From NCBI GenBank assembly GCA_002633005.1, contig NMRA01000151.1, positions 661,629-725,628 on the forward strand: 64,000 nucleotides of DNA, read 5' to 3'. A program made the translations under genes and the position numbers. The stretch is from Phoronis australis (Eukaryota > Phoronida > Phoronidae). Under the pieces are notes generated by a model, which saw only the letters and a program-made list of their open reading frames with translations, was not told the origin of the DNA and ran no database searches. This document shows positions 21,501 through 34,377 of this stretch, one piece after another (within the stretch, counting starts at the first letter, position 1; the number at the start of each line of letters is the position of its first letter).

Positions 21501-24127
21501 GATTTTGCCCGTCAAACACTCGCACCCCCGAACTGCCAAATGGAATCTGGGCGAATTTTATGGGCCCATGGCTCCCTTTCCCCCCNCCCCCCCCCCCACA
21601 ATCTGTCACTGAGTTCATATGCAAACAACTTCCACGCTCGCGCCGTGCAATCTCAGTTGCGCGAGATCAAAATTGGCATTTCAGTTCTACAGTTCTGTGC
21701 TACACAGATGTATATACATGTATCGCTAATGTCAGATGATTGACTGTGGGTTTGTTTAAAAGGTAGCTATGCTTTGAGATTGTGCGTAGATGGAGAGTGA
21801 ATAATCAAATCCAGTAATTAATTTAATATATGATAACCCGTAATTAGACAAATGAAACCTATTGTTAATTAAGTAATCAACTACAAAGAGTACTACGCTA
21901 GCGCCCTCTTTAAAGATTACTTTAATCAAACAACCAAAACGATCAAATGTCTTATCTGCTATCCAAGCTAGGACTCTCCACTTGTTGGATGTCTGTCCTG
22001 TTGGTGAATCTTCGAACTACACACACTGTATAGCGACAGTGTACTTGCTGGTCACCGTCTCTGGTGATGCAACACTTGCAGGCAATTTCTTCTACCCGCG
22101 ATTCTTCTTGCTGGTCACAGTCTCTTGCTGATGACCCAACACTGCAGGTAGTATCTTACTACCCACAATGCAAGTGACAAGCTCTTAGTTAACTTCCTGT
22201 TCGTTAAGGTGGCACTGAATAGTTAGGTTGTGGCCGCGGTCAATTTGCACTGCCAAAATGTTAAAATCTAGGACTAGGCCAGACTTGGGGGCATTTTTAG
22301 TTAGGTATTGTGTGTAGGCCAAGTGAATGTTTTTTTTTTGTATTTGTGGACATCCTGGGAATGAAAAAAGGCCAGTTTCTTGGCAGTAGCTGCACTTTTC
22401 TTCAAGATGGTGGCCCCCTGTTGCAGTTGTGCATTGCTGTGTAGCAACTGAGAAATTGGCCGCGATTTCAGGTAGCCCTCAAACAAGCCAGATTTGCAAA
22501 AAAAAAGTAGTTGGTTGACAGTATTTTTGGATCACATTTTTGGAATCGGTAGGAAATTTGCTTTCGGAATCTAATGTTGGCTTTAGTCGAGCATCGGCAG
22601 GAAAGTGGTGATTTTGGGGTGAAACGTGCCGATTTTGCATTTTTTTTTGCCCTCATTTTTCTTAGTTCAGCTTGGTTTCCACTGGGAGTGAATGGTCAAA
22701 AATACAAGAGAGAATAAAGTTTCTGTGCTCATCTGTAGGGCTTGTGATGCGAAATGACTCAAAACATTTCCTTATTTGCATGTAGTTTTTGACAAAGTGA
22801 AGAAAGGGTGAAGAGTGCATTGACGTGTGTTCTGACAGGCAAACCCCTGTGAGAACTGTTCTGTGCCTACTTAACCCTTGCCCTTGCTTAGATCCTTTCT
22901 AGAATCTTCCACGAGATGGCTCTGTCGTACAATTGCTTCTGTACACCGTAGCAAGTCTTTATGCTTCAACTACTATAGCGCATCTAATTATCTTGTTGAT
23001 TACAGCCCATAATATAACATTCTACTTATTTAGTGATTGGCTAATAAAAACCACATGATCATATCCACTCGTATTATTGGCTGTTACAATTTGTTCTCAG
23101 AATATTCTAGAATCTCTAGAGTACTTTGACCCCAGAACCCAAAGTTGTAAACACCATCTGAAAATAGATTTTGACGTTAAAATACATGTAAACAAGTCTG
23201 ACCCCATGATTCAAAAGTACATATGCACAAAGTTTTGGGCAACTTTAAATGGATCTATTCTTACTAATTACTTAATCAATATTTATTCTGACAGCTAGGT
23301 TGTGCCTCGAATTTATTTTCAAGGTCGGACGACCCAGTAATCTGCCTTAGTTACCCACGTTTTCGCTATGTCCGCCTCAGATTCATCTGTCATACAGTCA
23401 GGCAGCCCTCGATACAGGGAAAAGTACCAGCCTTAACGGGTCATGTAGCACGGCCTTTGAGAACCATCGGTTTAGTTGATGCTTTGGGATGGAATCATTT
23501 GTTTTTTTTTCTTTAATAGGCCTACAGCTGACGCCCCTCGGGCGATAATTCTCCAAAATCCAATCGGGTTCTAGATAACGGGAGATAACGACTTCGCCAT
23601 GTAATAATCTATATAAATTACACATGACAAAACCATGGGCGGTCTGAAATTCAATGACAACGGGAAAAAACTCCTCCGTTGGTTCCATTTTTGCAGTTTG
23701 TAGTTTGCAATTTCGGTTTGACCTACATGGTATAACGCATCGTGGGCTTCATGTAAATTGCAAATTATCACTATAATCGGAACACCGAAGCCAATATCAG
23801 CTAACTTCATGAATATTATGAAAGTTTCCGTATTCAAACTACCCACCACTATTCACCGATGACATAAATTCATAATGAAGCGGTGTTTTTGCAATCTACT
23901 TGCTATTTTAAAAGTAACCTGCATGTTTTCAAATAATACGACGAAAAAAGCCCACGCGTTCCTTAACTTTGTTCGCAGCACTCTCGTAGGCAAGAATGCA
24001 ACTTGTTTATCAGGCAATACAAACGATGACAATGCAAGAAAAAATAGATTTCTAATATTACTTCGACCTAATCGCTTTCCTGCGAATCTACACTGCACAC
24101 GTTTGAGTTAAAAAAGTATTAACTTAC
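18538..24127 (-). other. Intron with dispersed and inverted repeats
   Basis: A 5.6-kb intron. It contains a dispersed repeat seen as CATGAAAATCC(A/G)TCA-type words at 19,850 and 19,988, a long inverted repeat (20,380-20,560 and 21,890-22,080), and a C-tract with a single unresolved base at 21,586. A direct duplication at 22,048-22,160 shares CTTGCTGGTCAC and ACACT(T)GCAGG. No frame in it looks coding. Confidence 0.5.
20380..22080. repeat. Long inverted repeat, arms about 180 bp, 1.3 kb apart
   Basis: The arm at 20,380-20,560 and the reverse complement of 21,890-22,080 share TCATCCAA..., GAGTCCTAG.TT.GGATA and CAGATAAGACNTTTGAT, and end at AGAGGGCGCTA.CGTAGT. They diverge by roughly a fifth. 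The spacer has no transposase. This looks like a foldback element or the two ends of a non-autonomous DNA transposon. I found no convincing target duplication. Confidence 0.65.
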
Positions 24128-24331
24128 CGAAAATGCCAAACAATTCTGTTTTTTCCACACACAGGAATTTTTTGTCGTCACAGGCAAACGAACTGACACT
24201 GTCGATGGCTGATTCAGTATTCATGTTGTATATGCTCAACTTGTCTAGATTCCCGAATGGGTTGCCAGAGTTGTTCTTGTAAAAGTTCAAGACGGTCATA
24301 CAGTTCTCTACTTTCCTTGTCCAAACTGGCC
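24128..24331 (-). CDS. Hedgehog-like repeat gene exon, Cys-containing module
   Basis: Acceptor CATCATTCCAG and donor GTAAGT bound 204 nt. The exon enters with two bases and leaves in phase 1, so it can join directly to the exon at 30,463-30,665. It encodes PVWTRKVENCMTVLNFYKNN, an N-x-S glycosylation motif (NNSG), then GNLDKLSIYNM and a two-Cys stretch FACDDKKFLCVEK. The three cysteines and the sequon fit an extracellular protein. I considered an ADP-ribosyl-cyclase-like match and did not find its catalytic pattern. Confidence 0.7.
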
Positions 24332-27193
24332 CTGGAATGATGTAAATATAACAATGATAACAGTATTTCAGTATTAGGATAGCTTATTGTTAAAACTGGA
24401 CGCCGTTATGAGACACCCGTTCCCAGTGGTGTTCAACTTCCAATTCAAAAGTCATTCCGCATAAATTATGCAAGTAAATAAATGATTTAAAGGATATGCA
24501 GGACCTTAATTTTTAATTTTACAATGGTTTACATAGTGTTGAAAGATGCAGCGGAGAACAGACATAAGCTAGTTTTGATACTGAGGGAGTTGTGTGCCTG
24601 CAAACATACGACCGCTGGTGACGAATGCACCGAGTCGTCGCAAGGCACCTTGCACTTGTTCACGAACACGGCAAGCTGTGAAAAACAGCTAAATCCTCAA
24701 CCAAATTCATCGGTAATTTGACATTTGACTGTTTCGGTCGTGCTCACGGCGTGCTTTAACTACAGACTTCATTTATATTGTCCACAAGGTAGTTAGTTTC
24801 TTGATATCAGTCTCCTCGGCGTGTGGTTCATGCGTTGTGTATCACAATGAACTGTTGACTACCTGTTGGCTCCGCCTCTGAGATAGTTTGATTAGATGCA
24901 TTAAAACTAGACTTACAAAACTAGTGATAACTACATGTAAGTTAATAACGAACTGAAACTTCAGTTGTTATTGCAATGAATGTTGAAATAATGACCATGC
25001 TTATGGCGGGTGTTCAACATAACAAGTTTTCATCGAATAATTAAGCGATAGCTTTGAGATTTTGACAACTCGTTACGTTTTCAGCTTTTTCTCGGCTTCC
25101 GCACATTTAGGACCTACATTCGGCAAACCGACCTACTTGAACCTTAGGAACGCGATTTCACTGAAACTTATTTATTTACCTCAAAAACTCTGTTGGGATT
25201 TTTAAACGCCTAGTATTATTGTACCGTGCCGTAGACGAATACCTTACGTTTTGCAAGTTAATTTGGCCTAGGAACTAAGCTAAATGAGTAATCTAAATTA
25301 TTATCAGGATTTTTGAGAGGTATCGGCGAGTTTTCATTTAAATAAGGTTTCATTAAACCGACTAAGGTGGTGTAGAGCTATAAATGTGGCCACGTTACAG
25401 TAACAAAGACACTTAAGTATCAAGCGTATAACCCTGTTCTTTCTTCTTTCAGAAAATATCAACTTTTACTAGTTGAAACAGACTAGTTTTCTGCTAATTG
25501 ACTTTGAATCGACGCTTTTCATTAAGGCCCTACATAACCTTAACGACAAAATTTAATGATGAATGGTGTCAATTAAATTATTTAGGTACATAATTTGCTC
25601 AAGTAAATAACTATTTTACGCCTTTAATAGTAATCATTAATAAGAAACGTCACCGTGGTAATGATCATGTCTTGCATTCAACAATGCAACACACCTTAAT
25701 ACCAGTGACCAATACAATAAAGAGTTACGAATGTTCCATTGCCAGGCATATAGTGGTTGTCTCAGGGTTGAAGAACAACATGGGTTTTTATGTCACTCGA
25801 GCCATATATTTCATTCCATTGACTTGACACATGAGCACAAAGTATGGCTTCTTATTATCTGTTATGCGTTTTATTTTTCTAAGACTCGTCGTTTTCAGTG
25901 ATTTTCAGACGACCGTTGTTGCATTGACCGATCATTTCTCGCTTTCAGTTCATGTCGATTGACCCCAGTCTCAGACCAATGCTACTCACATGTGCTGGCT
26001 TTTCTTACAATTTTTCCAAACGGCGGCTTTCAAAAAAAATTGACGAAATATGGAATGAGCGAACGTCATGATAGTTTCAAACATTGCTGGGTTATAAAAC
26101 AATCATCCTCTGTTCTGTTCATTTTTCCAGCAGAAGAATTAGCAACCCAAAATTTGTCGATAAAAAGTCAACCTTCAAAACGGAGACTTCGACGTCTGTT
26201 TCCCCTTCCGCTAGGTTAAGATCTCGAGGGTCGGTCTCGTTTCGAAATCAACCAATGGTATTCAAGTACAAAATAGGTCATTAGGCTAACAGTGGACATC
26301 TTTTCACAAATTACGATATCAACTTATGGCAGTAAACTCAGCCACAGGATGGCGTCGAAAACAAGGCATGTGTGTGGAAAATGTTGGAAACTTTGCATAT
26401 ACTGCCGACTTTTTTCTTCAAATGGCTCTTTCTGTTTTGGTGAGGAACTGATACTGTATTTTGCTTCATTCAGATCTTGCAATTTGCAATATTTGGGCTA
26501 AATTGTGTTCCACGGTTGAACGTGTTCAATTGGCCCCAGTTGTGCAAGCTTTTGTTTCTTTATCGATTTCAATTCGTCACAAACGTTTGAGAAAGAGAGA
26601 TTAAGTAATATGTTTATTAACTAATATAACAAATTAGTGATCGAAATATATAATAAAAGAAAACGCATTAGGATACCCCACGCACATAGGAATATTACTG
26701 TCATATCCTATCGAGAATTCATTTCATCTGGGAATGTCCCAACCAGACCGAAGGTGGAGTTGAGACATCCCCATGTGAAATGAATTCACAATGCTACGGG
26801 GAATATGAGTAGTATTGTTTGGAATCTTTATTTTAACTTTATTCCAATGATTGCAAAACGTAAAAATGACGTTATATAAAACCATCGCTATTTGATCGGG
26901 CTACGAAACTTGTGAACTGCATTTCAACAAGAGAGTGTAAAAAGTGAGAGTAAAAATGGGTGGAAAATTTGTTGCGAAACGTAGAAAGAGACGGCACATC
27001 TTGGAACTTGCGTTAGGCGAGAGGTTCAACTAAAATTGTAAGTCCCATTTGGGAAGTGAGGTCAATCAGCCTGGCGTGTCTTAATACGCCGTAAACTGTG
27101 ACAAAGCCGTAAAATGTAACAACCATTACATTTTACATTTTACGTTGCTTCTCCTGATTATTAAGTGTCTATTTTGTGAATATTGACTATCCC
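24332..27193 (-). other. Intron
   Basis: No supported gene. The interval includes a foldback repeat at about 26,696-26,812. The plus-strand frames near 25,959-26,501 lack any recognisable domain. Confidence 0.5.
26696..26812. repeat. Foldback (hairpin) repeat
   Basis: GAATTCATTTCATCTGGGAATGTCCCA near 26,715 is the inverse of the stretch TGAGACATCCCCATGTGAAATGAATTC ending near 26,787. The similarity extends outwards to CATATCC/GGAATATG. A hairpin of about 50-bp imperfect arms is predicted. It resembles a small foldback MITE. Confidence 0.65.
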
Positions 27194-30072
27194 TTAGTCC
27201 AGTTGGTTGTGGCTCACATATGCCTGCAGCGTTTTTTGTGCAAGTGGGTAGAGTTCATACGGCCTCAAAGCCGACGAAAGTTCGCTAAATGGGAAATCAA
27301 ATTCATTGTCTGATTCTTCAAGTACCTGAGTGTGATGCCCGTATCCACTCTCTTCTCTGTCTGCATAAAAAGTGCTTATTTCGTTAAGTTTTATGATATT
27401 CGTTTCATATTAGCTAACTGAAACTTCAAAAACTAAAAAAATTCATGATGGGAACTCTTTAAATGTAACAATTTATAACTTGAAAAGAGATAACAAATAT
27501 AAAAGCAGCGGTAGCTGCGCAATGAACTTGTAACATCTCCTGAAAATAGTTAAATAACAACAATATTTCGTGGTGTAGTTGCCGAGGAATCGGCACCTGA
27601 GTTGCAGACGATATAATATTTAGCAATTGAAAACTGAGCCAGAACTGTCATACAATAAACAGTCCTGTTCCAGATGTTACAATTGGGACCTGACTGCATG
27701 TTGCGTGTTATTTACACTGTTGTAACTGTATTACTTTGAACTATTTTCCGAAAGTTTGATGATCGAACCCGCTAACGACGTCTAGTCGACATTGACCTAC
27801 CTTTTGAACTTACCATGTCAGAGGTCACTGTTGAAGTAGTGCGGGAGGTGAATCCGGAAAACAATATTACATGGGGTATTTAACTCGACTGATTCAACGC
27901 GTATGGGATAAAAAAATTATATCAAATGCACATGCAAAAAATGTACCATCCTTACATTTTACGAAAGCGAAGCGAGTTTGATGGTACTTGCCACACGGGG
28001 GGGAAACGGTTCAACCACTTAACGGCTTTTTTCTCGGATTGTTTGAATGAAATTATGTCAAATGCGCCAACTCGAATTTATAGATGTGTCTCCATGGGCT
28101 TTTCCTAGTTTTTTAACATGGATAGCTTATTGGTAGAGTCAAAAATATAACCTGTACAATTTCAACTCCAGATGAAAGGAGTTCCTAGGATCAGGTTTGT
28201 TATTGTTAAATCGTTCTTGCAATCTTTCATTGGCGCTCACAGGTGATAATCAATTGTGTGTCTGGTATTACAGTAAGCACACGTCCTTTGGTAACCACAC
28301 CAGAAACAATGAAATCATATTTTGGCTATCACTTATCGTATTTCTTGGGGAAAAAACTACAACATAAGTTTTCACGGACACTTCAATTCCAAAAGTCTCT
28401 TTGGAAAAAATCACCCGTTTCAGTCCACGATAGTTTGATTTATTTCAGTCCATGTTTTACTGCCTTGAAATCATTGCTAATGCGGTAATTGCGCTGCTCA
28501 ACATAAAAGGGCGAGGTCAAAGTTTCTGCTATTGACGGGTTCCGTCTTGCACGTAAGTTGTAAAAATCTATTGACAAAGTACATCTCACTGCTGTACGGG
28601 CCAAATTTCGTATGAAGTAGCACACACGTAATTTGCTGGTTGTGGTTCACGATTCGGAAAACAAACGCAGCTTGCTGCAGTTTGGTCCAGTTCACATAAT
28701 TCAAAAAAGGTCGCAAATCAGCACATGTAGTACACATGCGCACGAGGTTTAGTTAAAATGATAAAGAAATTCCCAATTCTTGTTTGTGGATGGAATTCCA
28801 CAGGATGGCTCATTCCTTTCGGACGCATCAGTGCCGAGGTGACCTGTTGCATTCAGGATCGGTTTTATTTAATTTCAGTGTAGCTCGAACTTCAGCATAT
28901 TGGTGTACTGGTCCTACTTTAACTTTTGACATTGCACAATTTAAGTACGGCAATTTATTGTGCATTTTTGACACTTTAACACTTGTTTGGGATTCAATTA
29001 GTTGAGTTGAAGAACTTGACGCGATTTCATTGTTTTAGCTTAGACATCCCCGTGGAACGAAATTAATAGGAACGTTTTCAACAAGAGAAAAAAATATAAC
29101 ACAGGGGGTATCCTCACGTTTAGACGTTGTAAGTAAAAGATTATAGTCTGAATTCAGATCTGCGTGGCAAACTCCAGAAGGGTATAATTTTACCTCAAAC
29201 AATACCGCGCTTGCCGATAGTTCAGAAATAATCAATTCCTGAAGTTGGCGCGCGAATAACCAAGATCTTAAATCTCAATCTTCTCGTTTCCAAAAAGTAG
29301 GCATACTCTGCATCCAAAGTTGTTAAGACGTTTCTCACAATATCATTAAGGTTGAAGCTAGGAACCCCTATCAAATGCTTTTGAAGCAGCATTGGCTGTC
29401 CATTATGGGAAGCCCTGTGAAAACGTTGAGATGACTTTAAAATCTTTGAGAAACATGATGTATTAGCACTTTGCTAAGCGTGTATTGTGTATATTGCACA
29501 ATGTTCTTGTTAAATGAGTTCAATAATAACGACAGCGACAATGACAATAATAACAAGTAATAGTAATAATGATAAAGGTCATGCCATGTCAGGCCGAAGG
29601 GTATTCCTATAGAGTGCAACCAAAAAAGGGTGTTTTTTCACAGCAAAAAAATACTCTCCAAATTTTTCGAGAAAATACTATCTAACAGGGTGCCTGTCCT
29701 GAATTTCTGGAACAGAACTTTGTGAAAATGCATTTTTGCACTCTTTAAATGGGTCACTTGTCTGTCCGAACCCATTCTTTAAATGAGTAAGTAGCCAAAA
29801 TTTTGAGCGGCACTCCTCGTCCAAAAATGCTCGAGTATCCCCGCCCGTGTCAGATACCACTTGTTCGTGATTTTGGCCATTTACTTTGCGATATGATGTT
29901 GGTTTCGAAACAATCGTACATTTCTCGCATGCGCATTGGACGTAAAATGTAACAATCACGTAAAACGTAACAACTTGTTACATTTTAGGAGAGACTCAGT
30001 AACGTAAAATGTAACAATGACGCAAAATGTAACAGTTGTTACATTTTACGAAATTATTACATTTTACGGCGT
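27086..30072. repeat. Paired clusters of TAAAATGTAAC inverted repeats
   Basis: The left end reads ACGCCGTAAACTGTGACAAA, then GCCGTAAAATGTAACAACC and its inverse. The right end (29,940-30,072) has several alternating CGTAAAATGTAACAA / TTGTTACATTTTACG words and ends in TTTTACGGCGT, the inverse of the left end. This could be one 3-kb element with subterminal repeats or two independent foldbacks. A single related word also occurs near 27,945. No target duplication was found. The candidate exon at 27,194-27,360 lies just inside the left cluster. Confidence 0.5.
27194..27360 (-). CDS. Candidate alternative terminal exon of the Hedgehog-like repeat gene
   Basis: An acceptor (CTTTTTATGCAG) precedes a frame of 54 residues ending in TAA at 27,194-27,196. 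It enters with two bases, so it is phase-compatible with the exon at 30,463-30,665. It begins REESGYGHHTQVLEESDNEF and continues DFPFSELSSALRPYELYPLA. If used, it would truncate the protein before the 24.3, 18.5 and 17.5-kb exons. The phase agreement is suggestive. The location inside a possible transposon and the lack of a recognisable domain lower confidence. Confidence 0.4.
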
Positions 30073-30462
30073 GTCAGTGCCTCCCAAGAGGCGAGGATCT
30101 CGGAGAAAACTCATAACTTCGCCATGTTTACAAGCAAAACACGTCGTCACACAAGCTTCGTTAGTGAGATTCTTGTGTCTACAAAACTCTACACAGAAGT
30201 CGTCACCAGCAATCGTCGGCCGCTGCACGGAAACCCTCGGCTTATGCTCATATCGAAAAGCCCTAATTGACTGAAAATTAATTGAAATTTCTTGTATCGT
30301 CTAAAATATTCTGACCATCGGTCTTGACTGTGTCATCCTTCATAGAATTTTATTCAAGCATCTATGTACTCAAGTTCACTTGATGCTATATCGATCAATA
30401 ACGAATGTCAGCGAAGCTTTTAATCTTACATGCATTTCGTAAAATATACTTCAGCATCTCAC
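27361..30462 (-). other. Intron
   Basis: No supported gene. A trinucleotide-like AAT/GAC imperfect repeat lies at 29,520-29,575, and the right TAAAATGTAAC cluster at 29,940-30,072. The short frames at 28,243-29,235 show no domain. Confidence 0.45.
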
Positions 30463-30665
30463 CTTCGTTACATTCATTGCAATCGTCAATGAAGCATCCC
30501 GTTAGTGCCTTTTTCGTTTTTGCGTAGTCTCGGTGACTGGTAGTAAATCGAGCTTTCTTTTTCAACATATCTTCCACCCTCTGCATTTCCTTCTTCCGGT
30601 AAGATTGCGTCTTCTTGCAAAATTCGGGAGAATACTTCTTCTTGGTGCAATCGCGGTCAGCAAAA
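30463..30665 (-). CDS. Hedgehog-like repeat gene exon, basic stretch and Cys cluster
   Basis: Acceptor CCAACTTCCAG and donor GTGAGA bound 203 nt. The exon enters with one base and leaves in phase 1. It encodes ADRDCTKKKYSPEFCKKTQS, a Lys/Arg-rich helix-like stretch and GCFIDDCNECNE. The closing Cys spacing resembles the WCG....C..C inserts in the Hedgehog-like units upstream, so it may open a further, more diverged unit. Phase joins it to 31,485-31,581 upstream and to either 27,360 or 24,331 downstream. Confidence 0.7.
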
Positions 30666-31484
30666 CTGGAAGTTGGGAATACAAAATCAGGTTTTCATCG
30701 AAACAGGCCTATTTAGGGTTAAAATGCTGCTCTGACACGGACGTGAGCATAAAGTCTTAATACCTAGGGCTAATCTAGTTCAAACTAGAAATACATACAC
30801 TGCAAAAATGAGTAAATTGCACGTTTAACGAGAAATGTGGCATTCTGAAAGCGTATTTGTCGATTTGGCAATTTTTCCTGTGAGGGGATGGTATACTTCC
30901 GTTTTAGAATGACTACTGCACGCACTCTGGCTCGTAGTCAAGAAAGTACTCAGTTTATCACGGTAGTGTAACCTTTGAACCCACGGGAGTCTACTCTGAA
31001 AGCTGGTTAAGACCTCTCTAGTAGATTTTATCAAAAAACATAATTAACAATCCTTCAAACTTCAAGTGCGGCGCTGTGAACAAGTTGCACGAAGCAAACA
31101 GCTGTGTGTACGAGCTGCTGTGTTCTCAACAAGAACGTTTAAATCAAACCTCATCCATCAAAGAACCTCAGTGGTAGATAGAGGCAGAAGAAAAACAAAA
31201 TGGACACTGATGAGCTATACTGTAGTTGGACTTGTCCGAAAAATAATGATAATCGTCTTCTCTTCAATTGCAATACATCTGCCACATGTCATAACGATCC
31301 TGGCGAACTTAGATCGAGAGACAGAAGCCTAAAAAACCGACGAGTACAAAATAATATAAGGGCAATGCAAAACGTTAATATGCGCACCATGCTTGGAGAA
31401 ATTTAATATCGCAAAATTGTAACTATGCTTGTTGGTTTTAGATTGCACGTTTTGATACTTTGGACTCTGGTACCCGATACTTAC

Positions 31485-31581
31485 AATCCAGCATCGGTCT
31501 TAAAGTTGAAATAATAGTTCTCTTCTCCAAACTTGAAGGTACACGCTGTGGCGACATCAAGAGCAGAGATAGCCGGACCAC
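31485..31581 (-). CDS. Hedgehog-like repeat gene, short exon
   Basis: Acceptor ACCATCTTTTAG and donor GTAAGT bound 97 nt encoding PAISALDVATACTFKFGEEN and YYFNFKTDAG. The exon enters with two bases, matching the exon ending at 46,163, and leaves in phase 2, matching the next exon. The sequence is too short for domain assignment. The acceptable splice sites and both matching phases make it credible. Confidence 0.65.
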
Positions 31582-33168
31582 CTAAAAGATGGTTATAAAT
31601 GCAATTTCGTTTAGTATTTTCGTTAACATTGGTAAACAAATCACGCTGTGAAACAAGTGTCCTTACAAAAGACGAAAATTCTCTTGCCTTTTTGACGGAA
31701 AACCTCGACATATGAGCTTTTGCCAAAATGATGCTTGGCAAGCAAGTGTACCATATAAGCAGAGAACTCCAACCCTGGAGTGCCATCTTCGAGTTTGCGC
31801 TGCTAGGGTTGCGCCCCGAATGCGTGACATTTGTTTGCATTTATTTGTTCTGGTGTTGGTTATTCCTATGGAATAAAACTTTTCGGAACTCTGCTGTTTT
31901 TGAACCAAATTGCATGAGAATCATGTCATTAGAAAGCCGTTCGTCAGTTCTTGATGGTGTATGATTTTAGCAGAAGCAAATGATACATACATAAGATAAT
32001 CCATAAATAACTATCATTTCGTGTGCATGACAGGTTTAAAACGTTTTGTTACCAAAATGCGGAAAATAACAGAATGTAATAGTAACATAAAAAAGAAAAT
32101 AAACCAGATAGGTGAAATAAATGACTAATTAAACAGGCGGGGATATAATTTCATTGAATCAAAAGATTTCTAACCTATTATGAAAAAGATTTTAGAATAT
32201 GGATCCCTCAAAGTTGCTATGAAGAATTTAGGCATTCATCCAAAATCATACATCTTTGGTGACGTTCGATACAGTTCTTCAGAAAAATTTCAGGACTTGG
32301 GGACACAAAAATAATGTCATCAACTAATTGCTCCTGACTACCGTTCCGAAATTTGCAGGTAAAGGCCTTCTGATAGATAAAAAATAAGCAAATATCTATT
32401 GTGTAGGTTTGAACTGTACCGCGAGTAGATCATTACATATACACAGGCTGCAGTGTAGGACTTTCCATAGTAGTTTGCAAATACAGTGTAAGCTCATTTC
32501 TTCAGAAAGTAAAAACTGGTGACCCTGATACATGCATTGTGTGCTACCGTAAGCAAGAGACACTGAAACACGTTTTTGCGATTGATATGTTATTAAAGAA
32601 ATTGGACTCTGGAATATAACAATATTCTTGATAAAGAGACAAATGAACATGTGTTCTAAAGCTGTCAATAATCGGTAATGAAAAAACGGGACAAATGGAT
32701 TGAAAAGCCGGACTTCCGGATATAAAGCGGGGCATCTGGGGCTATGCCAAAACGCTAGGGGGAAATGTTTGCACCAACACACAAAAACGTCCCGACGGTC
32801 GAATAGGCAATTGTGAGTTCCTCAAAATTGCGGGTGCCTCAAAAAATAGTCGAACGGGAAAATATTAATTGCAGTAGTATAGCATAATATGTCAGTGTCG
32901 TCGTATGTCAAAAAATGGGACATTTTGATGGTGACGTGGGATGGGAAAAATTCAAAAAACGGGATAGTCCGTCAAGGGCGGAACAATTGGAAAGTACAAT
33001 GTATACTGTCAGCAACACACATTATTTGATCGGATTTTTTACAAATATTGCATATAACATTCACTGCTTAAAAATTGAATTACCAAAAAAGTATTGGTAA
33101 ACATTGCAAAAATAAATTATTATAGAAACATTTGAAAACAGTAATAATTTATGCAAACAAACACACAA

Positions 33169-33170
<2 letters not shown>

Positions 33171-33204
<34 letters not shown>
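33171..33204. repeat. (CA)n microsatellite
   Basis: An uninterrupted CA run of about 17 units follows the 3' end of the minus-strand LINE relic and could derive from its tail. Confidence 0.95.
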
Positions 33205-33206
<2 letters not shown>

Positions 33207-33254
33207 CTATGGAGATAAAAACAAAAACAGAAAAATTCAGGTAAGTAAATGAGC

Positions 33255-34278
33255 CATAAGGGTCCACCTGCTCAAAAACTTATTGTGATTACAGTTTCTA
33301 AGTATGTATTTTTCTACGTCATAGTGAATATTAATTTCCATTTTGGCAGCTTCCGAATTTGATTGAAGGTTTTTCAGTCTTCTTTTGTATATGTGTAGTT
33401 TCGCAAGACAAATTATTAAATTACGTATTTTGGTCCATCAAATTTCCTAAAAAATATTTATGAGCGTTAGTTCAAAAACTTGACCAGTTTTTGGACAAAT
33501 CCATTCCCTAAACGACAACCAAAAAGATTCTACAATATCACAAAACCAATACAAATGGAAAAGATCCTGTAACTCATTTTTAAAGAAATAGCAATCACCG
33601 TTTGGTAAAATTCCAATCTTGTGAAGATATGTATCTGTACTTATAATTTTATGAGTAATTCTGAACTAGAAATCACATTTAGGTGTCAGAAGTAAAATTG
33701 ATTGAACAGCCGGAGGTATTTAGGTATTTAGGGCCTGACCCCACTTCTTTTCTATTTTTATTGTTTTTGTCGAACTTGGTTATGAATCGATTATGGATTC
33801 TTTTGTTTGAATAAGACAGAATGTCCAAGAAAATAGGGGGAGCATGTGGGAGGAAAATCGTGAAAATGAAATTTCTCCTAACTTTCAAGTATTTACACAT
33901 GGCCCTTATAAGACCCTGAAAATTGGTAAATGGTGGAGAAAAGTCATACTTATTACAAAAAAGTTGATAAGACATAAGTCGATCATCATCATCATCAAAC
34001 AAATCATTTACACAAACAATGCCTCTTTCATACCACTGTCTATGCAAATATAGTTATTGTCTATAATGATGCCTGGATTTTACGACATACCGATAGTTTT
34101 CAGTTTCAATTTTGTGACACGACATTAATTCCCCACAAATACACAATGCTTCTTTCCAAAGGGCATTATTTACATTATTTACTTTTCTTGAACAAAAACT
34201 ATTAAAATAGTGTATACCAAAATCTAAGTAGTTACATGCCCTAATCCCCGTCCAAAGTATGTTTCCAGAACTCGTCAT
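33255..34278 (-). pseudogene. L1/Tx1-like LINE ORF2 C-terminal relic
   Basis: On the minus strand, 34,278-34,054 includes NALWKEALCICGELMSCHKIET. 34,047 downwards reads QWYERGIVCVNDLFDDDDDR followed by SYQLFCNKYDF.PPFTNFQGLI, the W..GI..I.DL / Y..F..Y..LI pattern downstream of the reverse transcriptase in L1/Tx1-type elements. Further down (about 33,450-33,300), FVLRNYTYTKED..TFNQI resembles the usual C-terminal end. Stops and frame changes break it. No reverse transcriptase is present, so this is a 5'-truncated copy in the same orientation as the host gene. Confidence 0.7.
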
Positions 34279-34367
34279 TTGACGTCATAAACCTTCTGAA
34301 CCATGAAAGCTTAAGAGATTTAAAGAATGACAAATGTTCATTTTGCACACATACATGTACACGCGCG

Positions 34368-34377
34368 CGTGTGTGTC

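Noticed and set aside
24128-24331. ADP-ribosyl cyclase (CD38-like) domain
   Set aside because: Only vague Cys and Asn-Ser-rich resemblance; the catalytic Trp/Glu pattern was not found.
33061-33267. Cys/Val repeat frame across the CA run
   Set aside because: Produced by the microsatellite; the same applies to the frames at 34,334-34,519 and 43,965-44,235.
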